DNA of 49,896 bases, taken from positions 1 to 49,896 of the forward strand of contig OMVJ01000018.1 of assembly GCA_900314495.1 (NCBI GenBank), read 5' to 3'. How positions within the stretch are numbered: the stretch's first letter is position 1; every line of letters begins with the position of its first letter. Below, in pieces: positions 10,805-19,308 of this stretch. The notes under the pieces were generated by a model. The model ran no database searches. It worked only from the letters and a program-made list of their open reading frames with translations, and was not told where the DNA came from. This stretch comes from an uncultured Olsenella sp. (lineage in GTDB: Bacteria > Actinomycetota > Coriobacteriia > Coriobacteriales > Atopobiaceae). The position numbers and the translations under genes are program-made.

Positions 10805-11986
10805 CTACTTGCCCAGCAGCTCCTCGACGTCCAGGGCGATCATGAGCTCCTCGTTGGTCGGGACGACCAGCACCTTGATCTTGGAGTCGTCGGTGGAGAT
10901 CACGCGCAGCTCGTCGGAGCGAACCTTGTTCTTCTCCGGGTCGACCTTGACGCCCAGCCACTCCAGCTCCTTGGCCACGCCCATGCGCATGGTGGCGGAG
11001 TTCTCGCCGATGCCGGCGGAGAAGGCCATGGTGTCGAAGCCGTGCATGGACTGCGCCATCTCGGCAATGAGCTGGGAGGTACGGTAGTAGAACATGTCGA
11101 AGGCCATGATGCAGTTGGGGTCGCCCTTGTTCACGCCGTCCTCGATGTCGCGAGAGTCGGAGGAGATGCCGGAGAGGGCAAGCAGGCCGGACTGCTTGTT
11201 CATCATGGTGTCGACCTCGTCGATGGTGTAGCCACCCTCACGGACGAGGTAGCACACGGTGGCGGGGTCGATGGTGCCGCAGCGGGTGCCCATGATCAGG
11301 CCGTCGAGCGGCGTGAGACCCATGGTGGTGTCCATGTCCTTGCCGTCCTGGATGGCGGAGAGGGAGGCACCGGAGCCCAGGTGGCAGGAGACGAGCTTGT
11401 GCACGTCGTCACCGAGGAGCTCCTTGGTGGAACGCCAGATGTAGCGGTGGCTGGTGCCGTGGGCGCCGTACTTGCGAATGTGCAGCTTGTCCACCACGTC
11501 GCGCGGCAGGGCGTAGCGCCAGGCCTTCTCGGGAATGTTGTAGTGGAAGGAGGTGTCGGCCACGATCACGTTGCCGATGGAGGGGAACATCTCGCGGCAA
11601 ATCTCGATGACGTCGGCCTCTGCGTAGTTGTGCAGCGGGGCGAGCGGGGCAACCTCGCGCACCCAACCCAGCGTCTCGTCAGTGACGACCTTGGACTCGG
11701 GGAAGTACCAACCACCCTGAACGACGCGGTGACCAATGCCCTCGATCTTGTCGGTGTCGAAGCCAGCACCAGCAAGAATCTCGAAGACGTGCTTGATGGC
11801 CGTCTTGTGGTCGGGAAGCGCGACCTCCAGCTTCTGCTTGTCGCCGTCCTTCACGTTGTAGCCGATGAAGGAGCCGTCGATGCCGATGCGCTCGCAGTTG
11901 CCCTTGGCGTAGACCTCGCGGGTCTTGGTGTCGAGCAGCTGGAACTTGAGCGACGAGCTGCCGGCGTTGATCACCAGTACGTTCAT
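10805..11986 (-). CDS. ackA: Acetate kinase
   Basis: A protein of 393 aa converting acetyl phosphate and ADP to acetate and ATP, the substrate-level phosphorylation step of acetate fermentation. Family signatures: NAGSSSLKFQL at the N-terminus, HRVVQGG, FDTSFH as VADTSFHYNIP, the loop KYGAHGTSHRY and MGTRCGTIDP. The start at 11986 (MNVLVINAGSSS) follows GAGAGGGGATC; 14 extra codons upstream lack similarity. It is not next to pta, which may end at base 36 of this window, 10.8 kb away. Its promoter region carries a palindrome overlapping the expected transcription start. Confidence 0.97.
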   Translation of the reverse strand: MNVLVINAGSSSLKFQLLDTKTREVYAKGNCERIGIDGSFIGYNVKDGDKQKLEVALPDHKTAIKHVFEILAGAGFDTDKIEGIGHRVVQGGWYFPESKVVTDETLGWVREVAPLAPLHNYAEADVIEICREMFPSIGNVIVADTSFHYNIPEKAWRYALPRDVVDKLHIRKYGAHGTSHRYIWRSTKELLGDDVHKLVSCHLGSGASLSAIQDGKDMDTTMGLTPLDGLIMGTRCGTIDPATVCYLVREGGYTIDEVDTMMNKQSGLLALSGISSDSRDIEDGVNKGDPNCIMAFDMFYYRTSQLIAEMAQSMHGFDTMAFSAGIGENSATMRMGVAKELEWLGVKVDPEKNKVRSDELRVISTDDSKIKVLVVPTNEELMIALDVEELLGK

Positions 11987-12010
11987 TGGATCCCCTCTCA
12001 GGTTAGAGTC

Positions 12011-12056
12011 GCGGTTAAATAACCGCAATTATAATAACCTCACTCGGGGTGTGAGG
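12011..12056 (-). promoter_or_regulatory. ackA promoter with operator-like palindrome
   Basis: On the minus strand a perfect TATAAT lies at 12033-12028. Just downstream, covering the likely start site, is the palindrome GCGGTTATTTAACCGC (12026-12011), an operator-like position. Upstream, CCTCAC and GTGAGG (12056-12051 and 12043-12038) can pair and are followed by TTATTATAATT, which may act as a weak terminator for the HIT gene. No clear -35 hexamer was found. Confidence 0.55.
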
Positions 12057-12141
12057 CCAGCTCAAATGGATTAGCCTATCAAGACTTTACAGGCGGGCGC
12101 TCATCGGCCCTAACTGGAATGAATTGTGGAGAATCCACGTC

Positions 12142-12492
12142 CTAGCGCTGCTCGGGCAGGATGGCGGAACCGAGGAACTCGCCGCCAAGCACGTGCACGT
12201 GCAGGTGCTGAACCACCTGGTCGGCGTCCTTGCCGGCGTTGGACACCACGCGGAACCCCGTCTTGTCTATGCCCGTGCGCTTTGCCACCTCCCGGACGGC
12301 GTGCGCCATGGCAACCAGCACCTCGGCGGGAATGTCGTCCGCAAGGTTCACGTAGTGGGCCTTGGGCACCACCAGCACATGAACGGGAGCCTCGGGGCTT
12401 GCGTCCCTGAAGGCGCAGACCAAGTCGTCCTCGTACACGTACTCGGACTCGATCTCGTGGTTGGCAATCTTGCAGAAGATGCAGTCAGACAT
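12142..12492 (-). CDS. HIT family (histidine triad) hydrolase
   Basis: A protein of 116 aa of the Hint branch. The histidine triad HLHVHVLGG is near residue 97, and the N-terminal CIFCKI is typical of zinc-bearing Hint proteins. The family hydrolyses nucleoside phosphoramidates and related adenylates in the cytosol; the in vivo substrate is unknown. The start at 12492 follows GAAAGGAAAGG. It is upstream of ackA on the same strand, but the 155-bp gap contains the ackA promoter, so it is probably transcribed separately or by read-through. Confidence 0.93.
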   Translation of the reverse strand: MSDCIFCKIANHEIESEYVYEDDLVCAFRDASPEAPVHVLVVPKAHYVNLADDIPAEVLVAMAHAVREVAKRTGIDKTGFRVVSNAGKDADQVVQHLHVHVLGGEFLGSAILPEQR

Positions 12493-12558
12493 AGCCCTTT
12501 CCTTTCACTGCCAAGCCCTTGCGGGCAGGCAAGCCGCGATTCCGCACATGTCCAAAGT

Positions 12559-12825
12559 CTACTCGTCCACGTAGGCGGTAGAGGGTGCCGCCGTCGTGTC
12601 GGGCACGAAGTCCCCCGCCTCGGAGGCGTCCAGGAGCACGCGGACCTTCTGCTCCGCGTTCGAGAGCCGCTCCCGCAGGCTCTTCAGGAGCTCGACGCCC
12701 CTCGTGTACTGCGCCAGCGACTCCTCCAGCTCCAAGTCTCCCGCCTCCAGGGAGCGCACGATCTGCTCCAGCTCCGTCGATGCCTCCTTGAAGGTCATGT
12801 CCTCGATCTTCTTCACGTCTGCCAT
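12559..12825 (-). CDS. xseB: Exodeoxyribonuclease VII small subunit
   Basis: A protein of 88 aa. The central helix-turn-helix hairpin typical of XseB is clear: FKEASTELEQIVRSLEAGD followed by LEESLAQYTRGVELLK and a conserved C-terminal helix. It binds XseA and activates degradation of single-stranded DNA. The start at 12825 (MADVKKIED) is preceded by AGGAGGAGG; the open frame extends 14 codons further without a better site. It is the second gene after xseA, 50 bp downstream of its stop, in the usual order. Confidence 0.95.
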   Translation of the reverse strand: MADVKKIEDMTFKEASTELEQIVRSLEAGDLELEESLAQYTRGVELLKSLRERLSNAEQKVRVLLDASEAGDFVPDTTAAPSTAYVDE

Positions 12826-12875
12826 GTCATCCTCCTCCTGCGGCCCCGCCCAGGGGCCAACCCTCACAAGAATAG

Positions 12876-14228
12876 CTACTCGGTGGTCCCGCCCCCGGCA
12901 GTCCGGGTCTCGGTCACGCGGGCGGTTAGCTCGCCCGAGCCCAGCATCACGTCTATGTCCTGTCCCACCTGCACCGAGGCGGCGTTCGTCAGGACCTTCC
13001 CGTCCTTGTCGCGGGCAACCGCATAGCCGCGGGCAAGCACCCGCAGGGGCGACAGTGCGTCAAGCGAGGCCGCGGACCTTGCGAGTGAGGCCTCGTACGG
13101 CCGCAGCAGCCGCTCCCCCACCCCTTCCAGCCTGCGCGCCTCTCGGTCCAGTTCCTGCGACCTGCGTGCGAGGCCTCGCGGCATTGCGTCATGCAGGCGC
13201 TGCTCGCTTTGGAGCAGCTGGTTGGTGCGGTCCTCCACCATGGCTGCGGGGTCCTGGAGGCAGCGGTGCCGGGCCAGCGCCTCCACCGAGACGCGCTCCC
13301 GGGACAGCCGGGCGCCCATGGACCTGCCCGCGGCGTTGCCCAGTAGCTGCACCTGCTGCTGGTCGCGCTCGACAATGGCGGACATTGCCGCGCCAAGCCT
13401 CTCCCTGCGCCGCAGAATGGTCTCGTACACCTCGTCGAGGGCAGGCGCGACGGACTCCGCGGCGGCAGTGGGCGTGGAGCAGCGCTTGTCGGCAACCATG
13501 TCGCATATGGAGGTGTCGGGCTCGTGGCCTATTCCGGTGACCACGGGAACGGGACATGCCGCGACGGCACGCGCGAGCCCCTCGTCGTTGAACGTCATCA
13601 GGTCCTCGAAGGACCCGCCGCCGCGGACCAGGAGGATTGCCTCCGGCTGTGACGCGGCGGCGACCCTCAGGGCACGAATGATGGTCTGCGGGGCACCCGG
13701 ACCCTGCACCTGGGCGCCTACGCAATCCAGCTGCACCAGGGGGTTGCGCCGCCTGAGCGTGCGCTTGACGTCATCTATGACGCTGCCAGAGAGCGAGGTG
13801 ACGACGCACACGCGCATGCAGAAGCGAGGCACGGGACGCTTGCGGGCCGGGTCCATGAGGCCCTCGCGCTCCAGCTTGCGGGCCAGCTGGGCAACCTGTT
13901 GCCTGAGCAGGCCCTCGCCCGACGCGGTTATGGACTTGGCGATGAACGACAACCGCCCCGTGGCCGCATACACGTCGAACTTGCCGGTGAGAAGGACCTG
14001 CATTCCGTCCCGAAGCCGAATGCCCGAGCGCGCGTACGTGTTGCGCCACACTATGGCGTCCATGGCGCAAGAGTCGTCCTTCACCTGGAAGTAGCAGTGG
14101 CCCGACCGTGCGTTGGGGCCGCGGAAGCCCGTGACCTCACCCAGCACGACCATGGTGGGAATGCTCGTAACGGCACCCTTCGCGACGTTGACCGCCTGGC
14201 TGACCGTCAGTGGTGTCTGCTCTGCCAT
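12876..14228 (-). CDS. xseA: Exodeoxyribonuclease VII large subunit
   Basis: A catalytic subunit of 450 aa that degrades single-stranded DNA from both ends. The N-terminal OB-fold domain (residues 1-100 or so, with SGHCYFQVKDD) is followed by the catalytic core with RVCVVTS, RGGGSFEDL, FNDE and GIGHEPDTSICDMVAD, and then a long helical tail (coiled-coil with many Arg and Gln) that carries XseB subunits. The ATG at 14228 follows a GGGGGC-rich stretch. It heads an operon with xseB and lies 21 bp after the zinc protease gene. Confidence 0.96.
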   Translation of the reverse strand: MAEQTPLTVSQAVNVAKGAVTSIPTMVVLGEVTGFRGPNARSGHCYFQVKDDSCAMDAIVWRNTYARSGIRLRDGMQVLLTGKFDVYAATGRLSFIAKSITASGEGLLRQQVAQLARKLEREGLMDPARKRPVPRFCMRVCVVTSLSGSVIDDVKRTLRRRNPLVQLDCVGAQVQGPGAPQTIIRALRVAAASQPEAILLVRGGGSFEDLMTFNDEGLARAVAACPVPVVTGIGHEPDTSICDMVADKRCSTPTAAAESVAPALDEVYETILRRRERLGAAMSAIVERDQQQVQLLGNAAGRSMGARLSRERVSVEALARHRCLQDPAAMVEDRTNQLLQSEQRLHDAMPRGLARRSQELDREARRLEGVGERLLRPYEASLARSAASLDALSPLRVLARGYAVARDKDGKVLTNAASVQVGQDIDVMLGSGELTARVTETRTAGGGTTE

Positions 14229-14249
14229 GTGCGCCCCCGTCCGTTCCCG

Positions 14250-14942
14250 CTAGTTCCTGTCAGACCGCGAGATCAGGTACAGCAGCTGCAGGATGGACGT
14301 GAGCGCCGCTGCAACGTACGTGAGGGCCGCGGCCGTGAGCACCTGCTTTGCACCGCGCTTGTCCGTGAGGGCACCAGTGCTGCCAATGTAGTTGACGGCA
14401 CGGCGGGAGGCGTCAATCTCAACGGGAAGGGTGACCAGCTGGAAGACCACGGGTATGGCATACAGGATCACGCCGATTTGCATGAGGGTGTAGCCGCCAA
14501 TGGTGAAGAGGGGCATCACCATGCCTAGGAAGAAGACGACGCTCCACAGCTGCTGCGCCACGTTCACCACGGGAACTATGGCCGTCCTAATCTTGCCGGG
14601 CACGTACCCCTTGGCCGTCTGCACGGCATGACCGGCCTCGTGGCAGGCAACCGCCACGGACGCCACGCTTCCGCCCTGGAAGTTCTCGTCCGAGAGGTGC
14701 AGGTTGTTGTCACGCGGGTCATAGAAGTCCGTCAGGTGGCCGGCCACATGCGTGATGCCGACGTTCGATGCCCCGTTGGAGTCCAGCATGGAGCGGGCCA
14801 CGGATGCCCCCGACACGCCGAACGTGCCGGGCACCTCAGACCACTTTCCGTACTGGCGCTTGATGTAGGCCTGCGTGGCAAGACCGAGCACCAGTGAAAC
14901 GATGACGATGAACAGGTACAAGGGATCCCAGTAGTAGTACAT
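14250..14942 (-). CDS. Membrane zinc metallopeptidase (YugP/PF04298 type)
   Basis: A protein of 230 aa. An N-terminal membrane helix (YLFIVIVSLVLGLATQAYI) is followed by the zinc motif HEAGHAVQ near residue 107 and three further hydrophobic segments (SVVFFLGMVMPLFTIGGYTL, IGVILYAIPVVFQLVTL and LTYVAAALTSILQLLYL). The family is made of membrane-embedded neutral zinc peptidases whose substrates are mostly unknown. A conserved LPVEIDASRRA segment follows helix 3. The start MYYYWDPLY at 14942 fits the family N-terminus, though the ribosome site is weak. It lies between rnd and xseA on the same strand, 97 bp after rnd. Confidence 0.88.
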   Translation of the reverse strand: MYYYWDPLYLFIVIVSLVLGLATQAYIKRQYGKWSEVPGTFGVSGASVARSMLDSNGASNVGITHVAGHLTDFYDPRDNNLHLSDENFQGGSVASVAVACHEAGHAVQTAKGYVPGKIRTAIVPVVNVAQQLWSVVFFLGMVMPLFTIGGYTLMQIGVILYAIPVVFQLVTLPVEIDASRRAVNYIGSTGALTDKRGAKQVLTAAALTYVAAALTSILQLLYLISRSDRN

Positions 14943-15039
14943 GTCTGACCCAATCGATCGATGGCGGCCTGCGCGGCCCGCCGTCTGCGTAGTAGTTCTC
15001 TTGTACCCACGAAGGCGGGTTCGCAACCAACTTTCTGGG

Positions 15040-16170
15040 CTACAGAACCTCGATGCGGCCGTTCTTGACGGTCAGGCCAATCTGCCCGCCAAGGAGCTGC
15101 TCCAGCGAGCGCCCCACCAGCTCGTACCGCCATCCCTTCGCCAGCCTGCCGGAGCCCCCGTTGACGGCAAAGTGCGTGAGCTCGTCCCGGGTGGCTATGA
15201 GCTGGGGCGCAACGCCCGACTTCTCGGACTTCAGGCGCAGCATGGCGTTCATGAGGTCCACCACGCTCTCCGTCTCGGCCGCGGGGCGTGCATGTCGCTC
15301 CACGTAGGGCAGGTCATCCGGGTCGCACAGAAGGCCCTTCCTTATGGCCGCCACCAGCTCCTCCGCATCCCGCGCGGGAATCTGCTCCGTGCCGCGAATC
15401 CGCTTCAGGCGCTCCGCCGTCTTGGGAGTGTGCCTGCAAATCTCCACCAGCACCTCGTCCGAGCAGACCCACTTGCGGGGAATGTCCCTGTACGCCGCCT
15501 TCTGCTCGCGCCAGGCGCACACCTCGCGCGCGATGGCCATCTGCTTGCGGGTGAGGGACCCGGACCTCTTCAGGTGCCGGTAGGCCTCGCGCGGGTTGCG
15601 CTCGTACTTGGCCGGGTCGCAGAGGTCGTCCATCTCGGGCGTGAGCCAGGACAGGCGGTCCCGGGCAATGAGCTCATCCATCATGCGCTCGTAGATGCCG
15701 GGCAGGTAGCGAACGTCATCCTCCGCGTAGACCAGCTGCTCCCGGTCCAGCGGCCGCTGAGACCAGTCCGTCAGGGACTCCGCCTTGGGCAGGCGAACCC
15801 CCGTGTACGCCTCCACCAGGGCGCCATAGCCAAGCTGCATGCGAAAGCCCAGGAAGGCGGCGGCAAGCTGGGTGTCGAAGACGGGGGCGGGCACGCAGCC
15901 CAGGGCGTCACGAATGACCTCCAGGTCCTGGCCACACGCGTGGAAGACCTTCGTGATGCGGGTGTCGGTGAGCAAGTCCACCAGAGGGTCCAGGTCCTGG
16001 ATCAGTATGGGGTCAATGGCAGCAATCTCGTCGGCCGTGCCAACCTGGATGAGGCAGAGCTTGGGGTAGTACGTCTTCTCGCGCAGGAACTCCGTGTCCA
16101 CGCCAAGGACCCTCGCCTCACCAGCACGCTCGCAGAAGGCCGCAAGCGCATCAGCATCGGATATGTACAC
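15040..16170 (-). CDS. rnd: Ribonuclease D
   Basis: A protein of 376 aa with a DEDDy 3'-5' exonuclease domain and C-terminal HRDC domain. Catalytic motifs: GVDTEFLRE (Exo I), HACGQDLEVI (Exo II) and YAEDDVRYL (Exo III with the tyrosine position at DVRYL). The HRDC region spans about residues 210-290. RNase D trims 3' ends of tRNA and other stable RNA precursors. The ATG at 16170 starts the conserved fold directly (MYISDADALAAF). It is divergent from the lipid kinase gene, with a shared 157-bp promoter gap. Confidence 0.95.
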   Translation of the reverse strand: MYISDADALAAFCERAGEARVLGVDTEFLREKTYYPKLCLIQVGTADEIAAIDPILIQDLDPLVDLLTDTRITKVFHACGQDLEVIRDALGCVPAPVFDTQLAAAFLGFRMQLGYGALVEAYTGVRLPKAESLTDWSQRPLDREQLVYAEDDVRYLPGIYERMMDELIARDRLSWLTPEMDDLCDPAKYERNPREAYRHLKRSGSLTRKQMAIAREVCAWREQKAAYRDIPRKWVCSDEVLVEICRHTPKTAERLKRIRGTEQIPARDAEELVAAIRKGLLCDPDDLPYVERHARPAAETESVVDLMNAMLRLKSEKSGVAPQLIATRDELTHFAVNGGSGRLAKGWRYELVGRSLEQLLGGQIGLTVKNGRIEVL

Positions 16171-16327
16171 GCTGTCTCTCGATTCGTTCTCGTTGTGCGA
16201 TGCGGGAGGACAACGGTACTATGGAGTCTCACCCGCAAGGCGCGGCTCTGACCTGCGCCCCACATCATCATAACCAAGATGCCTCTTGTGGCGGCAAGCA
16301 CCGCCATATCACCGCAAGGAGACCGCG

Positions 16328-17296
16328 ATGCGCACCCTCATCATCCACAACCCCGCCTCGGGCTTCGGTTCGGACGCCATCTACGAGTTCCAGCGGGCCC
16401 TCCTGTGCGAGGGCGACGAGTGCGTCATTCGCGTGATCAGGGTTGACCAGCCCAGCGCGCCGCTTGTTGCCGACGCGGAGAGCTTTGACCTGGTGGTCAT
16501 CTCGGGCGGTGACGGCACCGTCACGAGCGTCCTGTACGACCTGCGCAACAGGGACGTGCTGACCTGCGTCTTCCCCTCTGGCACCGCCAACCTATTCGTG
16601 GCAAACCTGGGCAACGCGCTGGAGCCCGCAGCCATCGCGCGTGCGTGCCGCATGGGCCACTCCGCGCGAACGGACCTTGGCGAGGTCATGTGGCTGGACC
16701 AGAACGGCCGCCGCAAGCGCGCGGGGTTCGGCCTCATGGCGGGCCTTGGGTACGACGCCCTCATCATGCAGGCGGCAATGTCCTCCAAGAAGCGCATGGG
16801 CGAGGCCGCCTACTTCGCCGCGGCGGTAACCAACCCAAAGCCGCAGGTGCAGCGCTTCACCATCACGGTGGACGGGGTAACGTACGAGCGCACGGGAATC
16901 TCCTGCATAGTCGCCAACACAGACATGATACAGGGCGACATAGAGATAGTGCCCGACTGCGTGATGAACGACGGACTCATCGACATCATCATGGTGGAGA
17001 CGCAGGATGCCGTGCAGCTGCTGAAGCCCGTCTTCTTCGGCCTTGTGGACCGCAACGGCAAGAAGATTGGCCGGCCCCGCCTGGAGACCTTCCGCGGCAG
17101 GGAGGTAAGGGTGGAGGTCACCGGGGAGCTTGCAATGCAGGTGGATGGCGACGTGGTCTCGCCGGGCATCAACGCCTTCATCGCCCGCGTGCTTCCCAGC
17201 GCAAACAAGCTCGTGGTGGACAGCCTCAGCCGCTACCACTCCAGCGACGAGGGTTCGCTCTTCGGCGGCACGGACCAGCCCCTCTTCCCAAAATGA
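16328..17296 (+). CDS. Diacylglycerol/lipid kinase family protein
   Basis: A protein of 322 aa of the DagK/YegS/LCB5 kinase family. The nucleotide-binding GGDGT is at about residue 63 (VISGGDGTVTSV), followed by FPSGTANLFVANLGN and a C-terminal beta-rich domain with NDGLIDIIMV and MQVDGDVVSPG. It likely phosphorylates a lipid at the membrane face; diacylglycerol is the common substrate but others are known. The start MRTLIIHNP at 16328 follows AAGGAGA. The TGA stop at 17294-17296 lies inside a 31-nt palindromic repeat (ATGAGAC), so the repeat forms the end of this gene. Confidence 0.92.
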   Translation: MRTLIIHNPASGFGSDAIYEFQRALLCEGDECVIRVIRVDQPSAPLVADAESFDLVVISGGDGTVTSVLYDLRNRDVLTCVFPSGTANLFVANLGNALEPAAIARACRMGHSARTDLGEVMWLDQNGRRKRAGFGLMAGLGYDALIMQAAMSSKKRMGEAAYFAAAVTNPKPQVQRFTITVDGVTYERTGISCIVANTDMIQGDIEIVPDCVMNDGLIDIIMVETQDAVQLLKPVFFGLVDRNGKKIGRPRLETFRGREVRVEVTGELAMQVDGDVVSPGINAFIARVLPSANKLVVDSLSRYHSSDEGSLFGGTDQPLFPK

Positions 17297-17323
17297 GACA
17301 GGGGGACGTACCTTCTGTCTCAT
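17293..17323 (+). repeat. 31-nt GGGGGACG palindrome, copy 2
   Basis: ATGAGAC (17293-17299) and GTCTCAT (17317-17323) flank AGGGGGACGTACCTTCT. It differs from copy 1 by a few bases. The second to fourth bases of the unit are the stop codon of the lipid kinase gene. Confidence 0.8.
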
Positions 17324-17428
17324 AGCAGGGGGCTGTCATAGCAAGCGGCAATTGGCTACCGACCGGCGGAGCCACCGGGCCCGAGCCCGCACCCTGCGCA
17401 CCCTAGCCTCACCGCACAAGCACAAAGG

Positions 17429-17465
17429 GGGCCGCCCGTCGCGTGACGGGCGGCCCTCCTTTTTC
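17429..17465. terminator. Bidirectional Rho-independent terminator
   Basis: A perfect 12-bp stem (GGGCCGCCCGTC at 17429-17440 and GACGGGCGGCCC at 17445-17456, loop GCGT) is followed by TCCTTTTTC on the plus strand and CCTTTGTG on the minus strand. It separates the convergent lipid kinase and hydrogenase operons and is itself bracketed by two oppositely oriented 31-nt palindromes. Confidence 0.88.
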
Positions 17466-17493
17466 ATGCTCAGACAGGCAAGCGAACAGGGGG

Positions 17494-17524
17494 ATGAGAC
17501 AAAAGGTGCGTCCCCCTGTCTCAT
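17494..17524 (-). repeat. 31-nt GGGGGACG palindrome, copy 3 (inverted)
   Basis: The same unit in reverse orientation: the minus strand reads ATGAGACAGGGGGACGCACC and then TTTTGTCTCAT. It ends three bases before the hydA stop codon. Together with copy 2 it forms an inverted pair around the terminator. Confidence 0.8.
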
Positions 17525-17527
17525 GCG

Positions 17528-19306
17528 CTACCTGACGGCGGCGTCCTCTGCACCCTCGGCGGCGCGAATGTACTCGCTCGGCATCTTCCAGGCGTGCTGG
17601 TCGGTGTGGAGCAGCTCCTCGGCCTTCTCGGAGCAGGGCTTGCCAAAGAACTCGTCGTAGCAGCGCTTGATGGACGGGTTCTCATAGGAGTTGCGGTACA
17701 GCGCGACCTTGTCAAGGCCGTACAGCACCTTGCCAAGCTGGCCGGCAAGCTCCTCGCCGTCGTGGATGGGCTGGCCGCCGCCACCGACGCAACCGCCGGG
17801 GCATGCCATGACCTCCACGAAGTCGTACTTGACCTCGCCGTTCACGATGGCGCGGCAGAGCTCGTCCGCGTTGGCCAGGCCACTGGCAACCGCCACGCGC
17901 ACGGGCGTGCCGGCCAGGTCGAAGGTGGCCTCCTTCCAGCCCTTGAGGCCGCGGACGTCCGCGAACATGTCGTCCTTGGGGGCCTTGCCCGTCACCAGGA
18001 AGTGGGCGGTGCGCAGGGCGGCCTCCATGACGCCACCGGTGGCACCAAAGATGATGCCGGCGCCGGTGCCGTAGCCCAGGGGCTCGTCAAAGGCCTCGTC
18101 CTCCAGCTTGCGCGGGTCAATGTGGTCGGCACGCAGCATGCGGTCGATCTCGCGCACGGTCAGCACGACGTCCACGTCCGGGTCGCCGCAGGCATCGTTC
18201 ATGTTGGGATACGCGGCCTCCGCCTTCTTCGCCGTGCAGGGCATGACAGAGATGGAGAAGATCTTGTGCGGGTCAACGCCCAGCATCTCCGCGTAGTAGC
18301 TCTTCACCACGGCGCCGAACATCTGCTGCGGGCTCTTGGAGGTGGAGACGTCGTCCACCAGCTCCGGGTAGTGGGCCTTGATGAAGCGCACCCAGCCGGG
18401 GCAGCAGGAGGTGAACATGGGGTAGCCGGTCTTGGAGTTCTGCATGTGCTCCAGCAGCTCCGTGCCCTCCTCCATGATGGTGAGGTCGGCAGAGAAGTCC
18501 GTGTTCACAATGTAGTCGAAGCCCATGGGGCGCAGGGAGGCGACCAGACGGTTGACCGTGGCCTCCTTCTTGGACATTCCCCAGTAGTCGCCCCAGGAGG
18601 TGCGCACGGACGGGGCAATCTGCACGATGGTGATGGTCTCGGGGTCCGCCAGCGCGTCGTACACCTTCTGCACGTCGTCGCGCTCGCGCAGGGCACCCGT
18701 GGGGCAGTGCGTGATGCACTGGCCGCAGAGGGTGCAGTCCACGTCGCGAATGTCCAGGCCACCGGCAACGCCCACCTGCGTGTGCGTGGCGCGGTTGGTG
18801 AGACCCCACACGTGGGAGGCCTGGATCTTGTCGCACACCTGGATGCAGCGCATGCACTTGATGCACTTCTTGTTGTTGCGGATCAGCGGGAAGTCCTTGG
18901 GCCAGTCGTACTTGTCGAAGAGGCTGTCGTAGGGGAAGTCCACGATGCCCAGGTCGTTGGAGACCTTCTGCAGGCTGCAGTTGCCGGACCGCACGCAGGT
19001 GGTGCAGGCGGGGTCATGCTGGGACAGAAGCAGCATGACGTTCTCCCTGCGGGCCTCGCGCACCTTGGGGCTGTTGGTGAGGACCTTCATGCCCTCGCGC
19101 ACCACGTTGTTGCAGGAGGCGACCAGGCGGTCCTGCCCCTCGACCTCAACCACGCACACGCGGCAGGAGCCGATCTCGTTAATCTCCTTGAGGTAGCACA
19201 GGGTGGGGACGTCCGCGCCCGCCTTGCGGCAGGCGTCCAGAATCGTCGCGTCCGCACCAACGGTGACCTCTTTGCCGTCGACGGTCAGAGTCACGTCGTT
19301 GTTCAT
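17528..19306 (-). CDS. hydA: [FeFe] hydrogenase (monomeric M3-type catalytic subunit)
   Basis: A protein of 592 aa. Order of domains: N-terminal plant-type [2Fe-2S] ferredoxin (LCYLKEINEIGSCRVC), a His-Cys [4Fe-4S] site (HDPACTTCVRSGNCSLQ), two [4Fe-4S] ferredoxin motifs (CIKCMRCIQVC and CTLCGQCITHC), then the H-cluster domain with TSCCPGW (L1), MPCTAKKAE (L2) and ACPGGCVGGGGQP (L3), and a C-terminal small-subunit-like tail. This is the CpI-like layout that reduces protons or oxidises H2. The start ATG 19306 comes two bases after the stop of the flavoprotein gene upstream, so the two are co-transcribed. Maturation genes hydEFG are not in the window. Pairing with a GltD-like protein resembles HydDB group A2. 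Confidence 0.96.
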   Translation of the reverse strand: MNNDVTLTVDGKEVTVGADATILDACRKAGADVPTLCYLKEINEIGSCRVCVVEVEGQDRLVASCNNVVREGMKVLTNSPKVREARRENVMLLLSQHDPACTTCVRSGNCSLQKVSNDLGIVDFPYDSLFDKYDWPKDFPLIRNNKKCIKCMRCIQVCDKIQASHVWGLTNRATHTQVGVAGGLDIRDVDCTLCGQCITHCPTGALRERDDVQKVYDALADPETITIVQIAPSVRTSWGDYWGMSKKEATVNRLVASLRPMGFDYIVNTDFSADLTIMEEGTELLEHMQNSKTGYPMFTSCCPGWVRFIKAHYPELVDDVSTSKSPQQMFGAVVKSYYAEMLGVDPHKIFSISVMPCTAKKAEAAYPNMNDACGDPDVDVVLTVREIDRMLRADHIDPRKLEDEAFDEPLGYGTGAGIIFGATGGVMEAALRTAHFLVTGKAPKDDMFADVRGLKGWKEATFDLAGTPVRVAVASGLANADELCRAIVNGEVKYDFVEVMACPGGCVGGGGQPIHDGEELAGQLGKVLYGLDKVALYRNSYENPSIKRCYDEFFGKPCSEKAEELLHTDQHAWKMPSEYIRAAEGAEDAAVR

Positions 19307-19308
19307 CT

